A stretch of 64,000 nt of DNA from Microbotryomycetes sp. JL201 (Eukaryota; Basidiomycota; Microbotryomycetes): positions 1 to 64,000 of the forward strand of contig JAQYUZ010000043.1 of the NCBI GenBank assembly GCA_033819885.1. The letters run 5' to 3'. The first letter of the stretch is position 1; the number at the start of each line of letters is the position of its first letter. Positions 10,289 through 21,646 of this stretch are shown here, piece after piece. Under the pieces are notes generated by a model that searched no databases, had not been told where the DNA came from, and saw only the letters and a program-made list of their open reading frames with translations. A program made the position numbers and the translations under genes.

Positions 10289-11640
10289 CTATTGGTACTG
10301 CAGTAAAATGTCCCTGGCCTCGCATGCTCTTTCCAGCCTATCGACGTGCCGTGCCATCTCCCCCCTCGAGCTTGAACCCACTTTGCCGGCATAGTGTCGC
10401 CATTCTTTCGGTACAGTCAGGTGTGTCAATTGGCTCAACGGCAACAAGCCATTGAGAACGCGGGCTGATGGCTCGGGTGAGGACCTGAGCCAATCCAAGG
10501 GGGTCGTAGGAGTGCTAGAGTCATAAGCCGATGGCGAGGGCGACCTCGACAGCATAAAGTACGAGTCTGGCGGTGTCACAGATTCAGTCGTACCAGGCAA
10601 AGCTGACAAGGTCGACGACAAGGCGCCACATGCTTGAATGTGGTCCTCTTCTGTTGGATGTCGACTTTGTCGAGTCGACGACGCTCGGATGCGTACATCC
10701 AAGTACTCGAGCGTGTGAGCGACAGTGTTGAAAACTGCTTGACTGGCGGCGCCAGATGGAATTGAGAGCGCACGCAACGATCGACACTTGTCGACAAAAT
10801 GAGACATCGGTCGCCAATCGTCCGCCGTCGCATGTCCTGCACCTGGCCTATCTTCGTCATCGTTCAAGACGAGAAGACTCAATTGCCGTGCCACGAGCAC
10901 AGGCTCGTATTGACCAGTGACGCGAAACTGAGTCAGGTCGTCAATAAGCCGACAGCCGTCCAACTCGAGTGATTGCAATCGCGGCAACGTCGTCGGACAC
11001 AAAAAGTGGTTTGCCGTCACTTGGTCAAAGTACGTGTCCCGCAAGACGAGATGTTCAAGGTCCGGCAGGATGACAAAGAATGGGTTGAATCGGTTCGTCG
11101 TCGTGCGATCTGCGATTGCCACATTTTCGAGCTGCAAGCGCCGCACATCTCGAGTAGCAAGAGATTCAGTCTCTCATGCTAGCTCGCCATGTCATTGCGA
11201 CTTACTTCTTCCGTTCGAAAAGTCTGTGAGCGCAAAGATTGTGGCGTTCTTGATCGTGATCGAGCTGAGCATCGGACACAAGGCCAACAGGCTGTCCATG
11301 CGCGCGGTCATTGTCCGCCTCAGTCGTGCGCCTGTTTTCAAATCCGTTGCGGTACCGTCGAGAGTGAGCGAGTGAACGCGGATTGCGAGTTGACGACTGT
11401 TTTTGAGCGTCTTGACGAGCATGTGCGCGCTCGCCGGTTCCGTCAGCGTCACATGTCGATATATTCTGTCGATGGCCCATGCACGAGTCGCTGTCGAGAG
11501 CACACTGATTTTGACCAAGGCGCCAAGAGCCTCGGCCGTGCCGTTGTCTCTGTCCGAGCTTGCCGCCAGCTCAAAGATGTGCAGTATGATCTCGGGAGGC
11601 AAGCTTGGCTGGACGAGAGGACTGCGTATCCGATGAAGTG
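10289..11640 (-). CDS. F-box-like protein with leucine-rich repeats
   Basis: F-box proteins recruit substrates to SCF ubiquitin ligases. The N-terminal part reads LPPEIILHIFELAAS, a typical F-box start, followed by TRAWAIDRIYRHVTL, the usual F-box to LRR transition. LRR-like segments follow (VHSLTLDG, LSSITIKNATIFAL). An intron with donor GTAAGT (about 11210) and acceptor CTCGAG joins in phase to RRLQLENVAIAD, LEHLVLRD and LQSLELDGCRL. The C-terminal 150 residues are Ser/Pro-rich with a final helix. Stop at 10289-10291. The start is unresolved: the frame has no ATG between the F-box and about 11640, where an acceptor (TGCACAG) suggests a further short 5' exon. The substrate is unknown. Confidence 0.75.
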
Positions 11641-12005
11641 ACCTGTGCAGGGAGCCATCGTGTCATTCACAGTCAGCGCTCGGGCCCCGACCCCACCCCC
11701 AAAGTGTGTTCGGGCCGGGAAGCGCGTGCTCACGCGTGCTTTGGCCGGACGACCCCATGTGGCGTGGAAGCGGCAGAGTGACCGAGGGATGTTCTTCGTT
11801 TACGTAGACTGGCGCGTCTGTCTGCTCTGAACAATGTGCTCAGCTTGAAGCCCGGCATCGCACTGAAGGGAGAACTTGAGGGCCAATTCCGCGTCTCGGC
11901 TGATTTAAAAGGGGCTCAGTCGCGGATATCAAACGGATCTAATCTGAATTGCGGAAAAGCGACGGCGGCGGAAGTTTCGCGGGTTAGACTGCCACTTCAG
12001 CAAAA
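11641..12005. promoter_or_regulatory. Divergent upstream region
   Basis: Interval between the 5' end of the F-box gene and the ATG at 12006. It probably holds a short first exon of the F-box gene plus both promoters. A C-rich block is present at about 11685-11702. No other structure seen. Confidence 0.4.
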
Positions 12006-12719
12006 ATGACACGCTCGAGTCTGGCAAGACTGGTACAGCAACAATCAACGTCTGCCGTCGTATCGTCTGCAGCATCCCGCGCATCTTCACCGCTCGTACG
12101 CCGACAGAACAAGCGCCAACGGCAGCAGACGAGCCAATTCAAACTAGACAGGCTGTGCGCGACCCACCACTCGGCATCGATGTTTCCCCCGCTGGACCCC
12201 ACGCTGCACGACGTGCTCACGAGCCACGTGCTAGGGTCGCCCAATTTAAACTATCCGACGCCGAGGACGCTGTACGCCATGGAGATGGGACAAAACATCG
12301 TCAACAGCGAAGCATACAGGTACACGACGCAACAAAGCGCATCCTCACTCGACCACCAGGCAAGTATGGCGATCGGCAGCGGAGACGCAGACTCGGAAAG
12401 GTCACGGCTCGTTGGACGGTTCGATTCAGACCCGATCGTCAAGCAAGATGCCACAAAGACAGTGTACGAAAAGTCACCCGAGCCGCCAATCCAGAACAGG
12501 ATGCGAAGAGTCGTTCAGACGTTGTACGGCACAAGCATGGGAACGCTTGCAGGTCCGGCCACATTATCAGAATCGGCAGGCAAGGCACGTGAGCTGCAAG
12601 ACGGCATGAAACAGGCCAGAGAAGCGATGCAAGAGGCAGTCAGACAGCAGGAAGAAGAGCAGAAAGGGTTCGAGACGGCGTGGCAAGAGAGCGACGAGTC
12701 TGAAGCAGGCCAGCGATGA
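12006..12719 (+). CDS. Uncharacterised 237-residue protein
   Basis: Single open exon from ATG 12006 to TGA 12717-12719. The first 45 residues (MTRSSLARLVQQQSTSAVVS and on) are basic and Ser/Ala/Gln-rich without acids, which would suit a mitochondrial or disordered N-terminus. The middle contains FPPLDPTLHDVLTSHVLGSP and NYPTPRTLYAMEMGQNIVNS, which look ordered and possibly conserved. The C-terminal 45 residues form a Gln/Glu-rich coiled coil (ELQDGMKQAREAMQEAVRQQ). I do not recognise the family. The gene converges on the minus-strand ORF at 12964. Confidence 0.65.
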   Translation: MTRSSLARLVQQQSTSAVVSSAASRASSPLVRRQNKRQRQQTSQFKLDRLCATHHSASMFPPLDPTLHDVLTSHVLGSPNLNYPTPRTLYAMEMGQNIVNSEAYRYTTQQSASSLDHQASMAIGSGDADSERSRLVGRFDSDPIVKQDATKTVYEKSPEPPIQNRMRRVVQTLYGTSMGTLAGPATLSESAGKARELQDGMKQAREAMQEAVRQQEEEQKGFETAWQESDESEAGQR

Positions 12720-12963
12720 CAGACACGCCGAACGGTTGATTCAGCGCGCAAGGAAATGTAGACCTGGCAATGACGATCGATGTGCTCGCGTTTCGGATTT
12801 GGGAACCATTGGCTTTCTGCCGGCCCCACTGACGGCGTGGCGCCAGACTTTGTTGTTACGACGTTGGAATACAACATGCAATGGATTCAAACCGATAACT
12901 GAATACTGATCTTTTGCCCTGACTGCCGCTGTGTCTGTGTCGGGTCTCACGTCCGCCACTGCT

Positions 12964-13422
12964 CTAAACATCTGCTCGATCTGGTGCAGGTTGCGCCACG
13001 TTCCGTTCCCGATCTCCTGGCTCCTGAGCGCTTTCTTGCGCAGGCTCGAGCACATCCAGCATGCTGTCAATCTCGCCCAACAAGTGATCGAGCCTTCCCT
13101 CGAGTCCTTGTGCTGCCTGATCTGCATCTTCCATGCGTTTCAACAGCTGCTCGACAGCTTCGTCATCCAAAGAGTCAATGTCCTGGACAGAAACGTCTCG
13201 TAATGTAGCCTGAAGCGAGGCCAGAAGAGGCGCAAGATCCGAGCCAGGCGCGACTCTGCTCGCGATTGACGCTGCAGACAGCGCCGAGACCGTTGATCCC
13301 TCGTTCAAGATGTTTGACACGTCCGAGTCGCTTGCCCTTGTTCCGTCGTCTCGAGCTGGGCCCTGTCTTTCGGCTTGTGCGACCGAGTTGAGATAGTCCA
13401 AGTCTGAGAGCGCGTCAGGCAC
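12964..13422 (-). CDS. Uncharacterised acidic coiled-coil protein (5' end unresolved)
   Basis: A 152-codon open frame rich in Asp, Ser and Ala. It starts DALSDLDYLNSVAQAE and ends in a helix, LEGRLDHLLGEIDSMLDVLE, with clear heptad character. The first in-frame codon is GTG and there is no ATG. A good acceptor (TTTCCATCACAG, ending at about 13412) lies right there, so exon 1 must be further upstream on the minus strand. No minus-strand ATG occurs before about 13645, which puts any first exon inside the region read here as the MAU2 N-terminus. Family not recognised. Confidence 0.5.
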   Translation of the reverse strand: MPDALSDLDYLNSVAQAERQGPARDDGTRASDSDVSNILNEGSTVSALSAASIASRVAPGSDLAPLLASLQATLRDVSVQDIDSLDDEAVEQLLKRMEDADQAAQGLEGRLDHLLGEIDSMLDVLEPAQESAQEPGDRERNVAQPAPDRADV

Positions 13423-13423
13423 T

Positions 13424-16400
13424 GTGATGGAAACAATGTCACGAGCAGGACTGGCAACACAAAGGGAACACGCACTGTCGAGCGGCGGGGTAGCTTCTGA
13501 AAGCTCAACGTGGCGATTAGGAATGAGCCGTGCGAGCGGCCTGAGCGCACCTTTCGACGTCCTAACCGTGTCGGCTAGACCCGGCCACCCGCTGTCGATG
13601 CACTCCGGGCTCGTCAGAAATGGAGAGACAGGTGTACCGTCTCATACACCTCCGTCTTCGCTCGAGCAGCCGAGTCCGCCAAAGCGGATCCGCCTGGCTA
13701 ACGACGCGACGCGACATGTCGAGGGTGCACGACACGTCGCAACGGACGCGTCGACAGCTTCGTATACCGCCGTGTCTCCTGCACTACAACTGCAAGACAT
13801 GCCAGTGCCGCTCGTGCTGCTGACGCTCGCCAACTCGCTTCACTCGTTCGCCATGGCTCAGCAGCCGACTCTGACTCGCAGGCCAACATCTGCACGCCAT
13901 CAACAAAAGTACGACATGGCTTGGACGGCGTACGCAAGGTCAATGGCGGCATGCATTGTCGTACTGCGCAAGGCAATCGACTTGCTATCCCAGCACGAAT
14001 ACAGCGGGCTAGGCTCGGGCAGGATAGAACTCAGAGCTCGTGTCATGCTCACAGAGTGTCTCATCATGGTCGGCAGCACCGTCGAGGCCGAAAAGGTCTT
14101 GAACAAAGCCGTCAGTCGCCACAATCCGTATCCACAACCCTTATTTCATCAGCTGACAAGGGCTTTTACCCTGAACAACAGGCAAGTTTGGCGCAACAGG
14201 TGATTATTTGATTGAGCAATGCGGTTCTCGCAGATGCTCTCGCTGATGCCCCGCCTCACACAGCACGAATCCCTCTCCCCCTTCAGACCGTTTCTCAGTC
14301 TGCTCTCGGCATCTTTATATATCTCGTCGACTAGTCCTACTCTGAAACATGCGACAACCTCGTCTGCCAAATTTGCAAAGTCGATCCTCCGACGAGTACT
14401 CTCGACCACGCCTCTTGGACCGAGTTGGAAGTATCGCATCTTGTTGACATTGGTCGGCCTGCCAGAGTCTACTTATACCGAACTTTTGTCACATTGGAGA
14501 GACATTGCCAAGGTAGCGGACAAGAGACACGACCTGACGATGGGATTGGTCGCTAGACTTGGCATTGCCAGGACAGCTTTGGCGGAGGGTGATTGCAACC
14601 TTGCCGAGTCGACGTTGAAAGAAATGGACGCGGTTTTGTTTCCGGCTAACGACATGCCGGCGTCAGCGGGAACGGCCGAAGGAGCGATGGCTCCACCTCA
14701 GCCGATGCAGCGGACAATCTCGACGGCACTTCTGCCGTCTGCGTTGCAAGTGCACTATTCGCTAATCTACGCATTGCTCAAAGCACACACCGGAGACGTC
14801 AAAGAAGCGAGAGACAAACTCAGGATGGCTCACGCGTTGCTGGACAGGCCCGAATCTGCAAAAGAACACTTGATTGGTGAACAAGAGGGCTGGGTCAAGG
14901 TGAGGACGCCGTTCTTCGTGGTCGAGCACCTTTTCTCACCTTGTGCACTTGCAGATTCTCCTGTCGCCAAATGAATCGGGCTCGACCGAGACAGTCAAAC
15001 TCAAGGTTCCGGCAAAGTCAACCATCTACAGTTTTGCATTCCTCGCCAGCGCAGTGAGCCGAGCTAGTCGACATCGATTGCCCTATCTGACGCTTAATTG
15101 CAGGCCATCCACCGAGACCCATTCGGCTCGAAACCAAGATCGACGCTGTTTGCAGCCGAAGGTCTCAAGCTTCTCGAAAGCAAGCTGTCTGGTACTGAAC
15201 GTAAGTTGGGATCGTAGACCTGACACGACAAGTCACTGATTTTGAGTTTGCTGCACAGACTTGCCCTCGAACACGACAGTCGTCAACGCGTTCGACACAC
15301 TGGCCAAACTGGCACGAGTCAAGATCCACCTCTTGTTGTTTTCAGCCGAGCTATCGCTGATGCGGTCGGCATTCGCTCAAGCCGAGGAGCAATACATGAA
15401 TGCCATCTCGACGGCACGACAGTACTCGGGCTCCGAGAATGAGCTCTGGCTGGCCGTCAAAGACAGAGTTACGCTCGGCATGGGCTGCCTGTACCAAGCT
15501 CGAGGTCAAGACGACCTCGCCGAAGATTGCTTCGAGACTGTGTTGGCGCATGAACCGCAGAGCTCTGTCTCGACGAAAGCTGGAGTGCGAACTAGTCTGG
15601 GTGGGGCATCGGTTGATGTTGTTGCAGACAGACGCGATTCCGTCGACGTGGTTTCGCTCGCCAAACTCGGCTTTTTGCTACTCAAGATCAGTCAAGGTCA
15701 CATTGCTCGATTGTCGACCATGAGCTCGTCCTCGTCTTCTCGTCTGACGCCGACCGAACTTCGTCTGACTCGTTACGCTCAAGATCTTGTTGCCCTCGGA
15801 AGTATGTCAGACTCGGACCCACTCACTGTTCCGACGACTGCATTCAAACAAGGCTCTCCAACTCAACTCGTTTCGGACCTCGTCTTGGCGTTGACGAAAG
15901 GAGAAATCACGAAAGCGAAACATCACCTCTCGAGAGCTCTAAACTCTACAAACGTCAGTTCATCAAACCACGCCAAAGCTTTGATTTTGGCTTTGTTGGC
16001 AAACTTGTTTCTCTGGACGAGAAACGAACAAGTCAGTAGTCCGAAGAGAAATCTGTTTCCGATAGACGCTAATGTCTTTCACGTCGTTGCTTGTCACTTG
16101 TTCCTGACAGGCTCAAAAGATGCTTCTGGCATCTGCTCACATTGCAAAAGGTATGGGAGCTAGGATCTCGCCCGTCGTCCACGACGACCAAAAAGGTGCC
16201 CAAGCTCAAGACGTCTTTGTCGGCAACGCTCCATTGGGTCTATGGACCGCTCAAAAATTACTCGGTAAAATCTTTACGAGAGCTACTTGTGTGCGTGCTC
16301 GCGGAGCTGACCACGTACTCGTATCTTTGTTTAGAAAGCTACGAACGAACAGATCCAAACAAGGTTCAAAGTCAAATCGAGGTCATCAAAGCTCACAAAG

Positions 16401-16441
16401 CTACCCTTCAAGCAGACATCGTCTCGACTCGTACAGGTTGA
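13424..16441 (+). CDS. MAU2: Cohesin loader subunit Scc4/MAU2 (TPR protein)
   Basis: MAU2/Scc4 with Scc2 loads cohesin on chromatin. Evidence is the run of TPR-like helices and family segments. In order these are RARVMLTECLIMVGSTVEAE, SAKFAKSILRRVLSTT, VHYSLIYALLKAHTGDVKEA, AIHRDPFGSKPRSTLFAAEG (after an intron ending TGCAG at about 15103) and KIHLLLFSAELSLMRSAFAQ. Near the C-terminus lies GNAPLGLWTAQKLL, followed by a last exon ending at TGA 16439-16441. At least six introns are needed. The junction near 14180-14230 is ambiguous. The first ATG in frame is at 13424, but 13523 and 13799 are alternatives; the first 110 residues are Ser/Pro-rich and poorly conserved in type. Confidence 0.82.
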
Positions 16442-16770
16442 TCTTGTTTATAACCGTAGTAGCCCCCCTCACGCTTGGCCTGTTGTTTTGCACGAATGTC
16501 TACCTGCTTTCCTTTCCGCTTTCGTACTTTGCTCGCAGGGTGCGAGATCGTACAGTTGCAAACGAGATGTCGTTGTTTGCGATGAGGCAGGAGTGAAGAG
16601 TGATTATTACGTATTCGTGCAGCACGTGCACGAAATGATCTATACTAGCAAGCCAAAGCCAGAGCAAAACTACATAAACACAACAGGTTGAGAAACAACA
16701 ATAAGCACAACAAAGACTAGATCACAACTATGCACAATACATGGTGGGATGAAGCATTCACCTCGTTTGT
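16442..16770. terminator. Convergent 3' region of MAU2 and the GATA factor
   Basis: About 330 bp between the two stop codons of convergent genes. A/T content rises (for example AAACAACAATAAGC around 16690), consistent with polyadenylation signals for both. No gene seen. Confidence 0.4.
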
Positions 16771-19189
16771 TTATTGTCCTCTGACGAACGATTCGTCTTG
16801 TCGATTGACAGCTTCCATCAATCCGTTGAGAGGTTCTGTCGTCCGGTCATTCGAGATGTTGAAAGGACTGATAGGTCTATACGTGTGGTGCATATAATGA
16901 TGGTGACCGTTGACGTCCCGCTGTGGGTCTGGTAGAGATGGCCAATTCGATCGTCCAGGGGAAGCAGTCAACCGGGCGGCGGCAACGAGTCCCGCTGGCG
17001 ATGGAACAGACAGGGGTCCGACGCCGACGTTTCCGTTGACATTGACACTCAAGTTGGACGAGTAATGTCCAGGTACCGAGGTGGCAGCGTTCCACTGCTG
17101 AGCAAAACCGTTGACAATGGCGGGTGATTGAGGACGAGGTAAGGTCATCAAGTCTGAATTGTCAATGGGCGATGCCGTCGTTGAAGTGGAATTGCTATGA
17201 GGTTCGGCGTGACTTGCACTTCCTGCAGCCGACCCGTTTTGATTCACCAAAGACGATAAAACTGACGGGCCCGAGTTACGCTCGGGAGACGGCAACCTCG
17301 AAACTGTCGTACGTGGAGTCGCTGGCTCCGTCTTTGTGCCACTCGAGTTCGGGGCACTCGACTTGCGGCGTTTGTTTGCAAGCGACGACGGCCTGTTTGT
17401 GTTGTGCAGCTTGTCTGCAGGGAAAGCAAAAAAAAAAGTGTCGGCAATTGTCAAAGGCTCGGCTCGTCAAAGGGCTCTTACAATACAAGGTGCATGCGTT
17501 GCAGCACAAATTACCGTTCGGATCCTTTCGCCACTGTAACAATCGGCGTCGTCAGAAGGGTAAAATACGATGCAGACCCGAGGACGGTTCAACGCCTCAC
17601 CATCGGAGTACTCGTAGCAGCGCAATTGTGACACTGTGGCGGCACGCCACTCGCGGCCGCTTGGGCAGCCGCTCCGTTTGCAGCTCGCTTGGCGCTCGTA
17701 GCCTGAGTTAAAAACTCGAGCGGTCTCGACTTGTTGTGCAGTTTCTGATAAAGTCCGCATCTGTGTCGATAAACTAATCAGTCAGACGGGATCAAGACGA
17801 GACCTCGGAAAGGGCTCACGCGTTGCACAACAATTCGTCGTTGGGTCCTCGTCGCCACAGTGGCGTCGACATGCTGCCGCAGTGCGAACACTGCGGGCTG
17901 TCGACAGTTTCGGTCGTCAAGGGTTGTTGTTCCTCTCCAGTCTGTTGCAAGCTCGCATGAGAGCTCTTGTTTTTCTTGGCACCTCCTTTGACACCAACTC
18001 GAGCAGTCGTCCCGAGGTGAGACACTTTCATCGACTCGTCGACCGGCGCCGGCGCCGGCTCAACTGGAACTTTTCTAGGACGACCTCGTTTCTTTGGCGG
18101 TGCGTTGGGATCCTTCTTTGAATTGGCCCGACTGCGCGCTCGTTTGGTTGAGGACTTGATTTGTTGCGCCTTTGCAGCGGATTCGGCAGCGATTCGTTCG
18201 GATTCGAGTTCGTCATCAGAGCGCGCAGCCCATTCGCTCTTGTGCCCGGACTCGGGTTGTCCTTCGTCATCATAGGGCTGTGCGTCACCGTTCATGATGT
18301 CTGCAGCTTGATTGTTTTTGCTTGCGTCATTGTCCAAATCTGCCGCGGCGGCCGTCGCAGCTGCCCAACTCGTGTCGCCCAAGTCCAGCTCAAAGTCACC
18401 AAGCACACTGGGTTCAGGACTCGGCGTCAAGAAACGCGGGTACGGTCCCTGAACGGGTTGATAGACACCATAGCTTGAATAAAATGCCGAGGTCGTTCCT
18501 GCCGTGCTCGTGAGCGCTTGATTGACGTCCGGAAAAAGCGTTGTCGGCGGAGGAAGCTGAAACAATGCCGCAGAAGCGTTTGAGAACGGGTTTCCCATGC
18601 CAAAGGGCACTCCGACGTTGAACTGCTGTGACATTTGAGAAGTAGATCCGTTTGATACGACAGAAGGCGGAGCCGGCGGGGGTGAAAACGGTTGATAGTA
18701 TGCACTGTTTGCCGCTTGATTACTTTGGTGTTGCTGAGTTGGTTGTTGCTGCGACTGCGGTGCCGGCGCCGAGCTTGCAGACGGTAATTGTGAAGGAAGC
18801 GGCGGATCGGGAAACATGGCAGTCCAAGACGGCGTTGCGATGATGTGGCTCATCGGTTGCGCTGACGAGCCAATGACAGAACTCGTCATGTTTGCTGGAT
18901 GAGCCCATCCGAGCGCAAACTCTGGGATGGGTTGTTGAGGTGGCAATTGAGGCTGAGGAGCGAGCACTGGCGGTTGGTGAACCTGTGCGGCGAAAAGGTC
19001 ATGAGGAGCCGTCTGCAGTCGTGGCACCCGATTCAAGCCAAGGTCGATGCTCACTTGTGGCTGTTGCAGTCCATCCTGTCTCGGGTTGGCGGTATGCAAG
19101 CCAAGTAGCTGGTTGAGATCCACAGGCCTGGAAGAGTCTTGAAGCCCAGCGGGCATTTGTGCACGCAACTCGTTGTGCTCAAAAGACAT
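16771..19189 (-). CDS. GATA-type transcription factor with two zinc fingers
   Basis: Four exons in phase: 19189-17820, 17760-17601, 17533-17482, 17414-16771, in total 742 codons including the stop. The N-terminal 440 residues are Gln/Pro/Ser-rich and end in a basic patch (KKRGRPRKVP, AT-hook-like). Finger 1 is CSHC-X17-CNACGLYQKLH. Finger 2 is CHNC-X17-CNACTLYYKLH. Each finger is interrupted by an intron. The two are about 41 residues apart with no cysteine in between, unlike the iron repressors SRE/URBS1/Fep1, which have a Cys-rich linker. The C-terminal 200 residues are Ser/Asn-rich. In finger 2 the usual Gly after CNAC is Thr. The start at 19189 is the first ATG of the frame; the frame stays open upstream, so a 5' exon is possible. 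Target genes unknown. Confidence 0.88.
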
Positions 19190-21646
19190 GGCTGCTGGGT
19201 CTTGTTGCTTGTGCTGCTCTGCGCTCGAGACGGCGTGCGTTTGAATCGCGTCCGATCGCGCCTTGCTGCTCTCGCGCGCCTGCAGGAACCACCTGCGCCA
19301 GCACAGGTTTTCCAAACGCGAGCCCTGTTTGCCATCGGAAAGCGGACGAGTGTCAGAGAGTCACAGCAATGTCGATCCCATCCCTAGCCGAGTCGACGCT
19401 TTGGATGATCGAACGCGCGCAGTCTCGAGTTTGGACGAGCGCCCCGCATTCGCAGCATCGCTGTGTGTGCATGCGCGCAGGCTCCCTCCCTTGGTCGGAC
19501 ACGAGAGCGACAGGTGTCGACGTGCGCAAAGTGAAAAGCAATGTACTCACGCCGCGTCGGCTCGCGTTTGCAATGACGGCCGTTGCCTCGTTCCACTCGC
19601 GCTGCAATCGCTCACAGTCGGCCGGTGTCGTGTCGGAGCAGACGTTGAAGGGTTCGTCCAGTGGCTGATGGGTCCCCCGAACCGGGTCCAAACGCGAGTC
19701 AACCAAGCGCAGGGCGAGCCAAGATGAACCGAGCGAACCCAAGCGCGAGCCGCGAAGTAGCCGTCGTCGTTGAGCGGAGTTATTTTGAATGAGGTCGCAG
19801 AGCGAGCACGTGGAACAAACGGACAAGACAGACAACGTCAGCAACGTGTAATGGACAAATGTGTTGGGCGTGCGCGACCGGCAGAGTCAAATCTCGGCCA
19901 GCGATGGCGAACGCTCGCTCGGGACTCTCCCCAACCGCCGCACACTCTGCACATGATAGACCAAGACTCACCTTGAACGACGGCTGACACTTCATGAGAA
20001 GGCTCCGAAAAGCGGGCTTGCTGCAACACGGCCTCGATGTAGGCGATACACGAGCCAGAAACTAGATGACCTGAATGTATGCGCAGTGTGGGTTCGCCAC
20101 TCCGTCGTGGCAACGGCGGAACTGCCTGAGTTGTGCAAAGTTTGCCTCGTTTGATAGCAAGACAAGGGCACGCGACACGGCTTTGGCCTGGCCTGTACAC
20201 TTTTGACCAGGCGAGTCGAGCTCAGCGCCGAGACTCTGGCGAACGCACGCCGCTCACGTTGACTCAAGCAGCCAACGATCACAAAGATGGCTGCGATGTC
20301 GATCGATCTTGCTATAAAACTGATCCGAGACGCCCGGTGGTATTTTGACGCGTTGCTGGAATGGTACGCGTTCGCGGTTCAAGATCGATGGTTACGAAAA
20401 AAAAAAAGGCGACAGGCGCGACCGCGGTTGTATTGGAAAACATAAAGGAGCAGCTGCGGCCAACACTTGCAACAACTGTAATCTTGCAATACTCTGCTCA
20501 ATCTCGCTTTAACGTCATGCCCGCTCAAACCTGTCAAGTTGCTGCGGCAGTGCGATGCAGCTTGTACCGCGTTTCAGTGCACACGATATACTCTCACAGA
20601 CCTACAAATACTTATTCACGAGTCGGTGACAAGTGCGGGAGATCTGAGAACGGCGCGAAATATGTCGTTCAAATGACCCGCCTATTGTACTCACGGACGA
20701 GCATGAATGAGTCTAGACGGGTCCGAGGAGCGAGGTCCATGCGCGAGTGGGCCACTCTATTTGGATTCTCTTCGCGCCACGAGCTCGGAGCTGAGTACGG
20801 AGAAGCCGAGCTGCGGCAATGGAACGATATTTCATTGCCACCTAGACCTCCGGTCGAGTGATGCGGGCATTCAAGACCGATTGGTCATCCACTCTGCGGC
20901 AAAAATGTGCAATATCGCTCATGTCACTCCGGCCTTCACCTTGCCGTCGAGAATGCCGAGCAGAATAATCTTGCGTCTCCGGCCAATTGCAAGTGTTGGT
21001 CGAAAGCTCAAAGGGCCGAGTCCACAGACAGCATGTATGGGTCTTTTTCTCGATCGTAGAGCGCTTTTGACAGTCACAGCACAAGTCGCAGTGCAAATTG
21101 ACCAAAAGCTTTTTGTCGCCCATGAACGGTAACCCTCCTTGAGCTCGACTGATTTTTTCCCCGGCGATTTCGATACGCACAAGCGTGATGGCGTCAGCAG
21201 GGCGGCAGGCATGATACCATCAAGTCTTTGAAGCGTGGCACACGGCCCACAGAAATGAATTAGCTCCGTTTTACTGTGCCGTTTGTTTGTTGCTTCCCTG
21301 GGCAACCGAGCGGCTGCGGCGCCTTGCGCGAGTTGCCCGATCAAGTAATTTCCAAGCCTCAAGCATTATTGAAACTCGTTCTGTTACTCCCTCGCATCTG
21401 TGGTTGTCATCTACACGCCACGTCTGCCATCACTACCACACCCACCTGTACGTGCACTTAGCAGTGTCTCAGGACTGCGCTGATCCGTGATGGCCCCGTT
21501 GTCGACGACGCTCAGGCCTCATTAATTAAACGCGGGTTACGGGCGCGCGTAGGCTTTTCTAGCCCGAGTAAGAAACGACACGACTCGACGCGCAAATTGT
21601 CGACAGACAAGGACGGTCATACAACCGTCTCTTAACGGTGGCAACG
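19190..21646. other. 2.45-kb gap between divergent genes, no gene recognised
   Basis: The largest unassigned stretch. It must contain the promoters of the GATA factor (minus) and the unknown gene at 21647 (plus). Open frames of up to 169 codons occur on both strands (for example 19159-19668 and 20361-20861), but none has recognisable residues and several overlap each other antisense. Long upstream regions with leader introns or short upstream frames are common for fungal regulatory genes, so a long GATA 5' leader is the simplest reading. Confidence 0.45.

Noticed and set aside
14160-14230. GC-AG intron in MAU2 at GCAAGT (about 14182)
   Set aside because: The splice it implies runs into a stop in the next exon, so it was not counted among the GC-AG introns; the true junction here stays open.
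20361-20861. 166-codon plus-strand open frame in the 2.45-kb gap
   Set aside because: Translation looks random and overlaps other frames; start codon context and flanks give no support.
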